Positions 18,537 to 26,669 of a DNA stretch of 64,000 nucleotides are shown piece after piece. The stretch is from Hymenobacter sp. DG01 (GTDB taxonomy: Bacteria; Bacteroidota; Bacteroidia; Cytophagales; Hymenobacteraceae). Position 1 is the first letter of the stretch. Each line of letters opens with the position of its first letter. Under the pieces are notes generated by a model. That model was not told the DNA's origin and did not search any database. It was given only the letters and a program-made list of their open reading frames with translations. The stretch lies in contig NZ_CP040937.1 of NCBI RefSeq assembly GCF_006352025.1, forward strand, positions 1-64,000, given 5' to 3'. The position numbers and the translations under genes are program-made.

Positions 18537-19802
18537 ATGAAAGTCATGTTAGTTACCCTTAGAAACTGTATAATACTAGCGCTGCTGCTCCTGGCCGGGC
18601 AGCCGCTCCGGGCGCAGCAGGTGCTGCAGCTGGACTCGGTGCTGCGGGCCGTGGAGCGCCGCAACCCGGCCCTGCGCCAGTACGGCTACCGGGCCCAGGC
18701 CAAGCAGGCCGCCGTGGCGGGCGCCAGCAGCTGGGAAGCGCCCAAGGTGAGCGCCGGCTACTGGATGACGCCCTACAACCAGCGACCCATCAAGGAGATG
18801 AACAACGGCCAGGGCGAGGGTATGCAGATGGTGTCCGTCGAGCAGATGATTCCCAACCCGGCCAAACAGCGCGCTAAGCGGGAGTACCTGGCCGGCCAAG
18901 CCGCCGTGGACCAGGCCGACCAAACGGCGATGTTCAACCAGCTGCGGGCGCAGGCCCGCAGCCTCTACTACGGCCGGGTCATTCTGGAGAAGAAGCTTAA
19001 GGTGCTTGACGAAAGCGAGGAGCTGCTGGCTTTCCTGCTGAAGGTGGCGCAGGCCCGCTATCCTTACAACCAGAGCACCTTGGGCAGTATCTACCAGGCC
19101 CAGGCACGGGTGGCGATGCACGGCAACGACCACGCGCAACTCTACGGGCAGCTGCGCCAGACCACCATCGCCCTTAACACGCTCATGGCCCGCGACCCGG
19201 AAGGCGAGTTTGCGGTGGATACGCTGCTACCTACCTCCTTCGCGGGGCCTTATCCCGACACAGCCGCGCTGTCCCGCCGGCGCAGTGACGTGCGCAGCCT
19301 CGACCGCTCGCTGGCCGTGCTGCGCCTCAACCAAAACGTGGAAGCCAACCGCCGCCGGCCCGACTTTGGCGTGCGCTACGACCACATGAACGGCATTGGG
19401 GTTACGCCCAATCAGTTCACCGTGATGGGCATGGTCTCCATCCCCATTGCCCCCTGGGCGGCCCGCGAGTACAAGGCCAACACCGCCGCGCTCGGCTACG
19501 AGGCCCAGGCTGTGCAGCAGCAGCGGGCCAGCCTACTCACCGAAGCGGCCGGCCGCATCACCACCCTGCAGTCGGACTTACGCACCAAGCGCCAGCAGGT
19601 GGAAAACTACGAAAAGGGCATCCTGCCCGCCCTGCGCAAGAATTACCAGGTGACGCTGCTCGCCTACCAGCAGAACACCGCCCAACTACCAGCCGTGGTC
19701 GAAGCCCTGGAAACCTGGCTGCAAACCCGCCTGCAATACCTCGATACGCAAACTGAACTCATGAACTTACACGTGCGCTATGACCAGGAACTGGAGCAAT
19801 AA
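18537..19802 (+). CDS. cusC: Outer-membrane efflux protein, CusC/TolC family
   Basis: The product (421 residues) has a signal peptide ending about residue 26 (GQPLRAQQ). Two long Gln/Ala-rich coiled-coil halves follow, each with the alternating pattern of TolC barrel-hairpin proteins: ARSLYYGRVILEKKLKVLDE in the first and LQSDLRTKRQQVENYEKGIL in the second. The segment GMQMVSVEQMIPNPAKQRAKR matches the conserved strand-to-helix turn of this family. It forms the outer-membrane channel for the CusA pump encoded 3 bp upstream. Its end overlaps the next gene by 23 bp, so translation is probably coupled. Confidence 0.85.
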   Translation: MKVMLVTLRNCIILALLLLAGQPLRAQQVLQLDSVLRAVERRNPALRQYGYRAQAKQAAVAGASSWEAPKVSAGYWMTPYNQRPIKEMNNGQGEGMQMVSVEQMIPNPAKQRAKREYLAGQAAVDQADQTAMFNQLRAQARSLYYGRVILEKKLKVLDESEELLAFLLKVAQARYPYNQSTLGSIYQAQARVAMHGNDHAQLYGQLRQTTIALNTLMARDPEGEFAVDTLLPTSFAGPYPDTAALSRRRSDVRSLDRSLAVLRLNQNVEANRRRPDFGVRYDHMNGIGVTPNQFTVMGMVSIPIAPWAAREYKANTAALGYEAQAVQQQRASLLTEAAGRITTLQSDLRTKRQQVENYEKGILPALRKNYQVTLLAYQQNTAQLPAVVEALETWLQTRLQYLDTQTELMNLHVRYDQELEQ

Positions 19803-21180
19803 ACTGCGCTGCGCGACATGGTGCGTGCTCGTGCTGGCGCTGCTGGCTGGCTGCAAAGGCAAGGCCCACGGCCCGGCCGCGCAGGCCCCGGCGCAGCCCG
19901 AGGCCACGGCCGGGGCGCAACTGTACACCTGCTCGATGCACCCGCAAATCGTGCGCGACGCCCCCGGCCAGTGCCCCATCTGCGGCATGGACCTGGTGCC
20001 CAAAGCCAACGGCGAAGCCCAAGACGCTGCTGACACGGCCGGGGCCGACTTGGACCACCTGGTTACCTCCCCCAATGGCTCCGTGGTGTCGGCCATCGCA
20101 ACCGTGCGCCCAACCTCGGGGGCCGCTTCGGATACGCTTTCCCTGCCTGGCGTAGTCGACTATGACCCGCGCCGGAGTCGGGCCGTGGCCGCCCGCGTGG
20201 GGGGCCGCATCGAGCGCCTGCTGGTGCGCTTCAACTACCAGCCCGTGCGCAAAGGCCAGACGCTGCTGGAGCTCTACAGCCCCGAGCTGGTGACGGCCGA
20301 GCAGGAATACATCTTCTTGTTGGGCAACGACGCTGACAATACGGTCCTTGTCAATGGAGCCCGGCAAAAGCTGCGGCTGCTGGGCTTGAGTGAAGGCCAG
20401 CTGCGCGCCCTGGCCCGCACCCGGCGGCCCGACTACCGGGTGGCCGTGTTCAGCCCCTACGACGGGTACGTGGTCGAAAACACGGTGGCCGCGGCATCCC
20501 TAGCCCCGCCTTCCTCCGCCGGTATGCCCGAAGCCAGCGCCCCGGCGGGGGGCATGGGCAGCGCCTCGGCTATGAGTCCAGGAGCGGATGCAGCAACAGC
20601 AACGGCCGCACCTTCCGCTCCAACCCCGGCCCTCACGCTCCAGGAAGGAGGCTACGTGAGCACCGGGCAGACCTTGTTTCAGGTGGTGAACACCGCGCAG
20701 GTCTGGGGGCTGTTTCAGCCCGGGCCCGGCGAACTCGGGCAGATGCGGCCGGGCCAAATGCTGCAGGTAACGGTGCCTAGCGACCCAACCCATTCCATAA
20801 CGGCCCGCGTGGAGCTGGTCGAGCCTACCTACCGGGCGGGAGCCAGTACGCCGGCCGTGCGCGTGTCCTTGCCCAACCCTCGGGGTCTGCTGCGGCGCGG
20901 CACCCGCCTCACGGCCCGGCTGTCGAGCCCTACCGCCAGCGGCTGGTGGCTGCCCCGTGCCGCTGTGGTGGACCTGGGTACCCGGCAGGTGGCCTTTGTG
21001 CGGCGCGGCCGCACGTTCGTGCCTGTCACCGTACTGGTGGGCCAGCGTACGGCCGCGCAGGTACAAATCAGGCAGGGCCTGAGCGGCACCGAAGCCGTGG
21101 CGGCCAACGGCCAGTACCTGGTCGACAGCGAAAGCTTCCTGCAAACTTCTTCCACCCCATCAGATGCTACCCATGAATAG
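19780..21180 (+). CDS. cusB: RND periplasmic adaptor with one heavy-metal-binding domain (CusB type)
   Basis: This 466-residue lipoprotein (LALLAGC, Cys25) carries one HMBD module at about residues 48-75, YTCSMHPQI...CPICGMDL, where two Cys pairs and a His chelate metal. The adaptor part follows: barrel-sandwich (VAARVGGRIERLLVRFNY), coiled-coil hairpin, and a beta-barrel with VWGLFQPGPGELGQMRPGQ. An Ala/Gly/Met-rich insertion sits between the two halves (residues about 245-285). It would deliver Cu(I)/Ag(I) from periplasm to CusA. The start overlaps the cusC end and the stop overlaps the next adaptor start by 17 bp. Confidence 0.85.
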   Translation: MTRNWSNKLRCATWCVLVLALLAGCKGKAHGPAAQAPAQPEATAGAQLYTCSMHPQIVRDAPGQCPICGMDLVPKANGEAQDAADTAGADLDHLVTSPNGSVVSAIATVRPTSGAASDTLSLPGVVDYDPRRSRAVAARVGGRIERLLVRFNYQPVRKGQTLLELYSPELVTAEQEYIFLLGNDADNTVLVNGARQKLRLLGLSEGQLRALARTRRPDYRVAVFSPYDGYVVENTVAAASLAPPSSAGMPEASAPAGGMGSASAMSPGADAATATAAPSAPTPALTLQEGGYVSTGQTLFQVVNTAQVWGLFQPGPGELGQMRPGQMLQVTVPSDPTHSITARVELVEPTYRAGASTPAVRVSLPNPRGLLRRGTRLTARLSSPTASGWWLPRAAVVDLGTRQVAFVRRGRTFVPVTVLVGQRTAAQVQIRQGLSGTEAVAANGQYLVDSESFLQTSSTPSDATHE

Positions 21181-22564
21181 CCTACAAACCTTTTGGCGGC
21201 TTTCTACTGCCCGTTGGCTGCTGATGCTGCTGGTGGCCCTAAGCAGCGCGGCTTGCCAGAAAACCAAGCCCGCTAACGAGGGGGCCGTGGGGGAGAAAGT
21301 GTACTACACCTGCTCCATGCACCCGCAGATTCACGAGGACGCCCCCGGAAAGTGTCCCATCTGCGGCATGGAACTGATAGCGGTGAAGACGGGGCCAGTA
21401 GTCAAAAAGGCTGCTGCCAGCCCCACCGCGTACACCTGCCCGATGCACCCGCAGGTACATCAATCCAAACCCGGCCTCTGCCCCATCTGCGGCATGGACC
21501 TGGTGAAACAGGCCGGGCATCCGACTCCGGCGGGAAGCGCAGGGGCCAGCGGCGCGGACCTGACGCTGACCGCGCAGCAGGTGACGCTGGGTAACATTCA
21601 CGCGCAGGTTATCGGGACCAGCCCGTTGGAGCTGCCCGCTCCTACCGTGCTCACCGGCACCGTAACGACCGATGCCCTCCAAACGGAAAGCGTGAGCAGC
21701 CGGGTAGCCGGGCGCATCGAGCATTTGTACGTACGCCAGACCGGGCAGCCGCTACAACGAGGTGAACCCCTGTTTTCCGTGTACAGCGAGCAGCTGCAGG
21801 CGCTGCAGCAGGAGTACCTGCTGGCCCTGGCTCAAAGCCGCGAGCAGGGCGGCGCCTACCGTCAATTCGCCGAAGCTACCGGCCAGAAGCTCCGCCTCTT
21901 GGGTCTGACTTCCGTCCAGCTCCGGCAGCTGGCCACTCGGGGCCGGCCCAACCCGGTGGTCACGTACTACAGCCCAACCACCGGCACCGTGCAGGCGCTC
22001 GACGTGGTACAGGGCCAGTATGTGACCGAAGGCAGCCCCCTGGTGACGCTCACCAATTTGACCACCGTGTGGGTCGAAGCGCAGCTCTATCCGCAGGACA
22101 TGGCCCAACTGCCGCTGGGCCAAAGCGTCACGGTGCAGGTGGCTGGAGAGCCCGGCGCACGCCGTGGCAAAGTTGTCTTTCTGAGTCCCGAACTCAGTGG
22201 CAGCAGCCAGGTCACCCTGGCCCGCATCCAGCTGGCTAACCCCGGAGGCCGTCTACTACCCGGGGCTCAGGCGAACGTGTTGCTCAATGCTCCAAGGACG
22301 GCCGCTACCGCCCAAACCACTTTGCGCGTGCCTGTGGAGGCCCTTATCCGCGACGGCGAGAACAGCTACCTCTGGACGCAAACCGGCGAGCGGCAGTATC
22401 GCCGGGTGCGGGTAAGCACGGGCGAGGGCTCGGCCAGCAGCGTACCCGTCACGGCAGGTTTACCGGCCGGAACCAAGGTCGTCGTATCCGGCGCCTACCT
22501 GCTGCAAAGCGAATTCTCCCTGCGCCAGGGCGCCAACGACAGCATGAACGGCATGGCCATGTAA
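21164..22564 (+). CDS. cusB: Second RND periplasmic adaptor, with two heavy-metal-binding domains
   Basis: This paralogue of the preceding adaptor has exactly the same length (466 residues) but two HMBD modules in tandem: YTCSMHPQI...CPICGMEL near 48-71 and YTCPMHPQV...CPICGMDL near 90-114. The lipoprotein Cys is at about residue 31 (LSSAAC). The adaptor body includes VSSRVAGRIEHLYVRQTGQP and VVQGQYVTEGSPLVTLTNL. Start choice is between ATG 21164 and ATG 21173; both give the signal peptide. Two adaptors could form a mixed hexamer on one pump or serve different pumps. A strong terminator follows at 22597. Confidence 0.85.
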   Translation: MLPMNSLQTFWRLSTARWLLMLLVALSSAACQKTKPANEGAVGEKVYYTCSMHPQIHEDAPGKCPICGMELIAVKTGPVVKKAAASPTAYTCPMHPQVHQSKPGLCPICGMDLVKQAGHPTPAGSAGASGADLTLTAQQVTLGNIHAQVIGTSPLELPAPTVLTGTVTTDALQTESVSSRVAGRIEHLYVRQTGQPLQRGEPLFSVYSEQLQALQQEYLLALAQSREQGGAYRQFAEATGQKLRLLGLTSVQLRQLATRGRPNPVVTYYSPTTGTVQALDVVQGQYVTEGSPLVTLTNLTTVWVEAQLYPQDMAQLPLGQSVTVQVAGEPGARRGKVVFLSPELSGSSQVTLARIQLANPGGRLLPGAQANVLLNAPRTAATAQTTLRVPVEALIRDGENSYLWTQTGERQYRRVRVSTGEGSASSVPVTAGLPAGTKVVVSGAYLLQSEFSLRQGANDSMNGMAM

Positions 22565-22596
22565 GCCATCGAAAACCCAATTCCTAATCCGTTATG

Positions 22597-22620
22597 GTGC
22601 TGCGGTTCAGCACTTTTTTT
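22597..22620 (+). terminator. Intrinsic terminator after the Cus operon
   Basis: GTGCTG at 22597-22602 pairs with CAGCAC at 22608-22613 around a 5-nt loop, followed by seven T residues. It lies 32 bp after the adaptor stop. Confidence 0.75.
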
Positions 22621-22640
22621 CATTACCCTCCCCAACATTC

Positions 22641-22898
22641 ATGAAAAAGCTTCTTTTTCTCGGCTTGGTGCTCACCAGCCTTTCCGCCACTCTCTCATCC
22701 TGCTCCGATAACAAGGGCACGGCTGAAACCAGCACGGCGGCCGGCACCAACGCCACCTCCGATAGCACCGCCACGCCAAGCGGCAACCCCGGACCGGGCA
22801 TCGCTGCCGAAACCTATACCTGTACCATGCACCCGGAAATTATTGCCAACGAGCCCGGCAAGTGTCCTAAGTGCGGCATGGACCTAGTGAAAAAATAG
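22641..22898 (+). CDS. Small lipoprotein with one heavy-metal-binding domain
   Basis: The 85-residue product has a lipoprotein signal (LSATLSSC, Cys21), a Thr/Ser/Gly linker, and a C-terminal HMBD: YTCTMHPEI...GKCPKCGMDLVKK (about residues 58-85). It is the same metal-binding module as in the adjacent adaptors, but free-standing and membrane-anchored, so it could act as a periplasmic copper buffer or chaperone. The start is only 20 bp after the terminator T run, so its own promoter must overlap or read-through must occur. Confidence 0.8.
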   Translation: MKKLLFLGLVLTSLSATLSSCSDNKGTAETSTAAGTNATSDSTATPSGNPGPGIAAETYTCTMHPEIIANEPGKCPKCGMDLVKK

Positions 22899-22954
22899 AA
22901 CCCCGAACCAAGCGATTTTTTCATTCTTCTTTCATTCACTTAATCTCCCAACCC

Positions 22955-23281
22955 ATGAACAACCAACATCAGAGTCTGCTCGACGCCCTCAATGCCTGCA
23001 TCGCCGCCTGCGAGTGGTGCGCTACCGCCTGCCTGCAAGAGCAGGACGTAAAAATGATGGTATCCTGCATCAGCCTCGACCGCGACTGCGCCGACATCTG
23101 TGCCCTCACCGCGCGCTTGGTAGCCCGTGGCTCCGTCCACGGTCAGCACCTGCTGCGCGAGTGCGCCGAAGTCTGCAAAGCCTGTGGGGATGAGTGCGCC
23201 AAGCACAGCCACATGCAGCATTGTCAGGAGTGCGCTGACGCCTGCCGCCGCTGTGAAGAAGCCTGCCGCGCCGCTATTTAA
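22955..23281 (+). CDS. Four-helix bundle copper-storage protein (Csp, DUF326 type)
   Basis: The 108-residue cytosolic protein has no signal peptide and shows the Csp pattern of Cys spaced along amphipathic helices: CIAACEWCATAC, CISLDRDCADIC, CAEVCKACGDEC and CQECADACRRCEEAC. In Csp1/Csp3 proteins such cysteines line the inside of a four-helix bundle and hold many Cu(I) ions. Start is the ATG at 22955, 56 bp after the HMBD lipoprotein. A close paralogue lies at 60251. Expected role: intracellular Cu(I) storage or detoxification. Confidence 0.88.
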   Translation: MNNQHQSLLDALNACIAACEWCATACLQEQDVKMMVSCISLDRDCADICALTARLVARGSVHGQHLLRECAEVCKACGDECAKHSHMQHCQECADACRRCEEACRAAI

Positions 23282-23312
23282 TAGCATACCTAACGCCCTT
23301 GCGCGACCTGCA

Positions 23313-23352
23313 AAAAGGAATGCCTGAACCTGTTTTGGGCATTCCTTTTCTT
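23313..23352 (+). terminator. Strong intrinsic terminator after the csp gene
   Basis: A 12-bp perfect stem, AAAAGGAATGCC at 23313-23324 and GGCATTCCTTTT at 23338-23349, with a 13-nt loop and further T residues downstream, lies 31 bp after the stop codon. Confidence 0.8.
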
Positions 23353-23356
23353 TTTA

Positions 23357-23370
23357 CTTGACGGACACCC
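23357..23370 (+). promoter_or_regulatory. CTTGACGGACACCC element before the CsoR-like gene
   Basis: This 14-mer recurs with one change at 23793-23806, before the next gene. It contains TTG, the Bacteroidota -33 element, and a GACACCC extension. Distances to the downstream ATG are 34 and 48 bp. A shared repressor site over the -33 element is the simplest reading, with the CsoR-like protein as the likely binder. Confidence 0.45.
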
Positions 23371-23404
23371 CCGGCGACTTCGTTATTGCTAGAAACCCCT
23401 GCCT

Positions 23405-23797
23405 ATGCTTCCCAAAGACCTTACCCGCGACCTGAAAAGCCGCCTCAACATGCTGGCCGGCCAGTTGCAAGGTATCGGCAAGATGCTGGACGCGGAGAAC
23501 ATCGAGCCCGACCAAGTGCTGGTCCAATTCAAGGCCGTCACCAACGGGCTGAGCAGCGCGGAGCACCTGTTGCTGGACGAGGTATTTCGCAAGGGCCTGG
23601 CCTTGCAAATCGTGGACGTGGTGGGGGCCTGCCCCGGCGACTGCCAGGACGCCGGGCGCATCGAGGAGCTTCGGCAACAGTTCCCAAACCTGACGGAGGC
23701 CGAGCTGACGCAAAAGATGCAGGAGTTGCGCGAGATTGGCGGGCGGCTGGAGCAGCACAATGCGGGCCTGGGGAAAAAAGATGAAAATAAGTCTTGA
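23405..23797 (+). CDS. CsoR/RcnR-like metal-sensing repressor with atypical metal ligands
   Basis: The first 70 residues fit the CsoR/RcnR/FrmR all-helical repressor fold: LKSRLNMLAGQLQGIGKMLD, then VLVQFKAVTNGLSSAEHLLLDEV. The usual ligands are Cys in helix 1-2, His, and Cys four residues later; here His54 is present but the first Cys is absent and the last is Asp58. Instead two cysteines follow at 76 and 80 (ACPGDC), with a coiled C-terminal extension to residue 130, longer than the common 85-100. The effector may therefore not be Cu(I). It stops 58 bp before the thioredoxin-like gene, and the same promoter element precedes both genes, suggesting autoregulation. Confidence 0.75.
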   Translation: MLPKDLTRDLKSRLNMLAGQLQGIGKMLDAENIEPDQVLVQFKAVTNGLSSAEHLLLDEVFRKGLALQIVDVVGACPGDCQDAGRIEELRQQFPNLTEAELTQKMQELREIGGRLEQHNAGLGKKDENKS

Positions 23798-23806
23798 CAG
23801 ACACCC
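23793..23806 (+). promoter_or_regulatory. Second copy of the CTTGACRGACACCC element
   Basis: CTTGACAGACACCC overlaps the stop of the CsoR-like gene and lies 48 bp before the next ATG. GAGCTTTG at 23819-23826 is a plausible but imperfect -7 element 22 bp downstream of the TTG. Confidence 0.45.
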
Positions 23807-23854
23807 GGGGGGCCAGCGGAGCTTTGTCTTACTGTTTTCGCTAACCCTTTCCCC

Positions 23855-24151
23855 ATGAAACGCATCATCGAAGTATTCACCGCCGGCTGTCCCTTGTGCA
23901 ACCCCGTGGTGGAATTGGTCAAAAGCACCGCCTGCGGCAGCTGCGACATCATCACCCACAACCTGACCGAAACGGCTGCCGGCAACCCGGCTCTGCGCCG
24001 GGCCCGCCTGCTGGGCGTGCAAACCCTGCCCGCCGTGGCCGTGAACGGCGCCCTGCTGGCCTGCTGCCAGGGCGGCGGCATCACCAAAGAAGCCCTGGAG
24101 GCCGCCGGAATCGGCAAAGGGGCCCCCGTGACGGCGGAACCCGCCGCGTAG
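23855..24151 (+). CDS. Thioredoxin-like protein with two CxxC motifs
   Basis: The 98-residue cytosolic product starts MKRIIEVFTAGCPLCNPVVE, a glutaredoxin/thioredoxin-type strand and CPLC active site (Cys12, Cys15). A second CGSC follows at 27-30 and a CC pair at about 60. LLGVQTLPAVAVNG contains the cis-Pro loop of the fold. Small proteins of this type occur in metal and arsenic loci, where they may shuttle reducing power or bind soft metals. It precedes the YPC-type ATPase by 115 bp and is expected to share its regulation. Confidence 0.75.
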   Translation: MKRIIEVFTAGCPLCNPVVELVKSTACGSCDIITHNLTETAAGNPALRRARLLGVQTLPAVAVNGALLACCQGGGITKEALEAAGIGKGAPVTAEPAA

Positions 24152-24266
24152 CACCCTTCCCCATATCTGCTTGCTTTCCCGGGGACCAGTCCCTGATGGA
24201 ACGCCCTTCTTTCCCGGCTGCCGGCCATGCTCATAAGCGGCCAGTGGCTCCCTTACCCTGTGAGTT

Positions 24267-26669
24267 ATGGCAACCGAAATGGTGCAAATGAAAGTCTCGG
24301 GGCTCATGTGCTCGTTCTGCACGATGAGCGTTGAGTCGGCCCTGAAGCGCAACCCCGGCGTGAACAGCGTCATGGTCAACCTCGTGCACGGCATCGTGCT
24401 CGTCGAGGCCGACACGGCGCAGATGAGCCGGGAGGAGCTGGCGGTGGCCGTGGAAAAGCTCGGCTACACCGTCTCGGCCACCGAAACGCAGCAGTACAAA
24501 AATGACGAGGACCTGTTCGAGGTCATCAAGCAGCGCGGCACCATCGGCATGGTGCTTTCGGCTATCGACCTGCTGGTGGACCCGCTCAACCTTTTCGGCC
24601 TGCCGACGCAAACCCGTGGCTATTTCAGCCTGGCGGTGGCCCTGGTGGTGCTGTTCTGGGTGGGCTACCCCATCCTGCGCAAGACGCTCATGGCCCTGAG
24701 CCAGCGGGTCATCAACGCCAACGTGCTACTCTCGGCCGGCGCCTGGGGCTCGTTCATCATCGGCAGCCTGTCGCTGACGGATGCGCGCTGGCCCAACTTC
24801 CTGCCCGTGGCCGCCTGGCTGATGTCGCTGCACCTGTTCTTCGCCTATTTCAAGCTCGACACCCGCAAAAAGGCCTCCGAGGCTGTGCGCAAGCTGCTCA
24901 GCCTACAGCCGCCGCGGGCGCGGGTGATACGCGGCGACCAGGCCGTGGACGTGCTCACCAGCGACGTGGCCGTGGGCGAACTCGTGGAGGTGCGCCCCGG
25001 CGAGCGGCTGCCGTTGGACGGCGAAGTGGTGTCGGGGCAGGCCAGCGTGGACGAGTCGAGCTTTACCGGTGAGTCGGTGCCGGCCACCAAGGAAGCGGGG
25101 TCCAAAGTCATCGGCGGCACGCTGAACCTGGACGGCGCCCTGCAGGTGCGCGTGACCAAGGTGGGTCTGGATTCCTTCCTCAACCAGGTCGTGCGGCTCA
25201 TGAGCCAGATTGCCGAGCGCAAACCCCCGGTGGAGCTGCTGGCCGACAAGCTCATGAACTACTACGGCCCCGTAGTCTTTATCGTGGCGGGCCTGGCCTT
25301 TGCGGCCTGGGCCTTGCTGACCGGCGACTATAATAAAGCGACGCTTGCATTGGTGACGACCATCATCATGGGCTACCCCTGCGCCCTGGGCATCACCACG
25401 CCCATGCTCGCGGCCATTGCCGGCGGCAAGGGCATTTCCATCGGCCTGCTGGTGAAAGCCAGCGAGGTGTTTTATGGCCTTTCCATTGTCGATACGCTGG
25501 TGTTCGACAAAACCGGCACGCTCACCTACGGCCGGCCCACGGTCACCGACGTGGAAGTGATTAAGGGCGAGCGCCTGGACGCGCTGGCGCTGCTAGCCGC
25601 CGTGGAACGGCAGAGCGAGCACCCGCTGGGGCAGGCCATCGGTTTCTTTGCCAAGAAAGAAGGCGCGGTGGAGCTGGCCACCGAGCAGTTCCGCGCCACG
25701 CCGGGCAAGGGCGTTTCGGCCCTGGTCAGCGGCGCGGAGGTGCTAGCCGGCAAGCCCGGGTTTATTCAGGAGCGCGGCGTAACGTTTAGCGCCGCCGTGC
25801 AGAGCCGATTGGCGGCCCTCGACGCGGCCGGCAAAACCGTGGTGGTGCTGGCCCGGGGCAGCGAGGTGCTGGCCCTGGTGGCGCTGCAGGACACGCCCCG
25901 CCGGGGTGCCGAGCACGTTATGGCCCGGTTGGCGCAGCAGAACATCCGCACGGTCATGCTTACCGGCGACGCCAACGGCGCGGCGCAGGCCATCGGTCGG
26001 GTGTTGGGCATCGACGAGATTCACGCTCAATTGCTGCCGGCCGACAAGGTGGCCGTCATTGAAAAGCTGCAGGCGCAGGGCCGCAAAGTGGCCATGGTCG
26101 GCGACGGCATCAACGATGCCCCCGCCCTGGCGCAGGCCGAGGTGGGCATTGCCATCGGGGCGGGCACCGACGTGGCCATCGAGTCGGCCGGCGTCATCCT
26201 CATCGGCGACCGGTTGGACGACGTGGTCAACGCCCTCGTGCTGGGCAAGGCCAGTTACCGGACCATGACCGGCAACGTGCTCGTGGCCGTGCTCTTCAAC
26301 GTGGTGGGCATGAGCCTGGCGGCGCTGGGCTACATTACCCCCGTGCTGGCCATTGCGGTGATGATATTCAGCATCTTCGCCATCCTGCTCAACACGCTGC
26401 GCATCCGCACTATTAAGCTGGACCGAGGCCAGGAAACTCCCCCCGAGGCAAGCACGCTGGCCCAAGTGGAATTCAGCGTGCCCAACATGGTCTGCGAGGG
26501 CTGCGCGGGGGCCATCAGTGCCAAGCTCACCAAGCTGCCCGGTGTGCAGGAAGTGAAACCGAAGGTGGCGCAGAAGCAGGTGTACGTGCAGTACCAGCCA
26601 GGGCAAGTCAAGCAGCAGCAGCTAGTGGAAGCGCTGGCCGAATCCGGCTTTACCGCCGTGGAAGTATGA
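24267..26669 (+). CDS. P1B-type metal ATPase with YPC transport motif and an HMA domain at each end
   Basis: An 800-residue P-type ATPase. An N-terminal HMA domain (GLMCSFC, Cys15 and Cys18) is followed by membrane helices, FTGES near 266-270, the membrane motif MGYPCALG, DKTGTLT with phosphorylated Asp414, SEHPLG and [12 protein letters not shown]. The usual CPC of copper pumps is Y370-P-C372, so one of the two canonical cysteine ligands is lost. A second HMA domain follows the last helix (NMVCEGC, Cys743 and Cys746), an unusual position. Residue 372 and the overall layout indicate a working pump, but its ion cannot be called Cu(I) with confidence. The gene overlaps the MFS gene by 4 bp. Confidence 0.85.
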   Translation: MATEMVQMKVSGLMCSFCTMSVESALKRNPGVNSVMVNLVHGIVLVEADTAQMSREELAVAVEKLGYTVSATETQQYKNDEDLFEVIKQRGTIGMVLSAIDLLVDPLNLFGLPTQTRGYFSLAVALVVLFWVGYPILRKTLMALSQRVINANVLLSAGAWGSFIIGSLSLTDARWPNFLPVAAWLMSLHLFFAYFKLDTRKKASEAVRKLLSLQPPRARVIRGDQAVDVLTSDVAVGELVEVRPGERLPLDGEVVSGQASVDESSFTGESVPATKEAGSKVIGGTLNLDGALQVRVTKVGLDSFLNQVVRLMSQIAERKPPVELLADKLMNYYGPVVFIVAGLAFAAWALLTGDYNKATLALVTTIIMGYPCALGITTPMLAAIAGGKGISIGLLVKASEVFYGLSIVDTLVFDKTGTLTYGRPTVTDVEVIKGERLDALALLAAVERQSEHPLGQAIGFFAKKEGAVELATEQFRATPGKGVSALVSGAEVLAGKPGFIQERGVTFSAAVQSRLAALDAAGKTVVVLARGSEVLALVALQDTPRRGAEHVMARLAQQNIRTVMLTGDANGAAQAIGRVLGIDEIHAQLLPADKVAVIEKLQAQGRKVAMVGDGINDAPALAQAEVGIAIGAGTDVAIESAGVILIGDRLDDVVNALVLGKASYRTMTGNVLVAVLFNVVGMSLAALGYITPVLAIAVMIFSIFAILLNTLRIRTIKLDRGQETPPEASTLAQVEFSVPNMVCEGCAGAISAKLTKLPGVQEVKPKVAQKQVYVQYQPGQVKQQQLVEALAESGFTAVEV

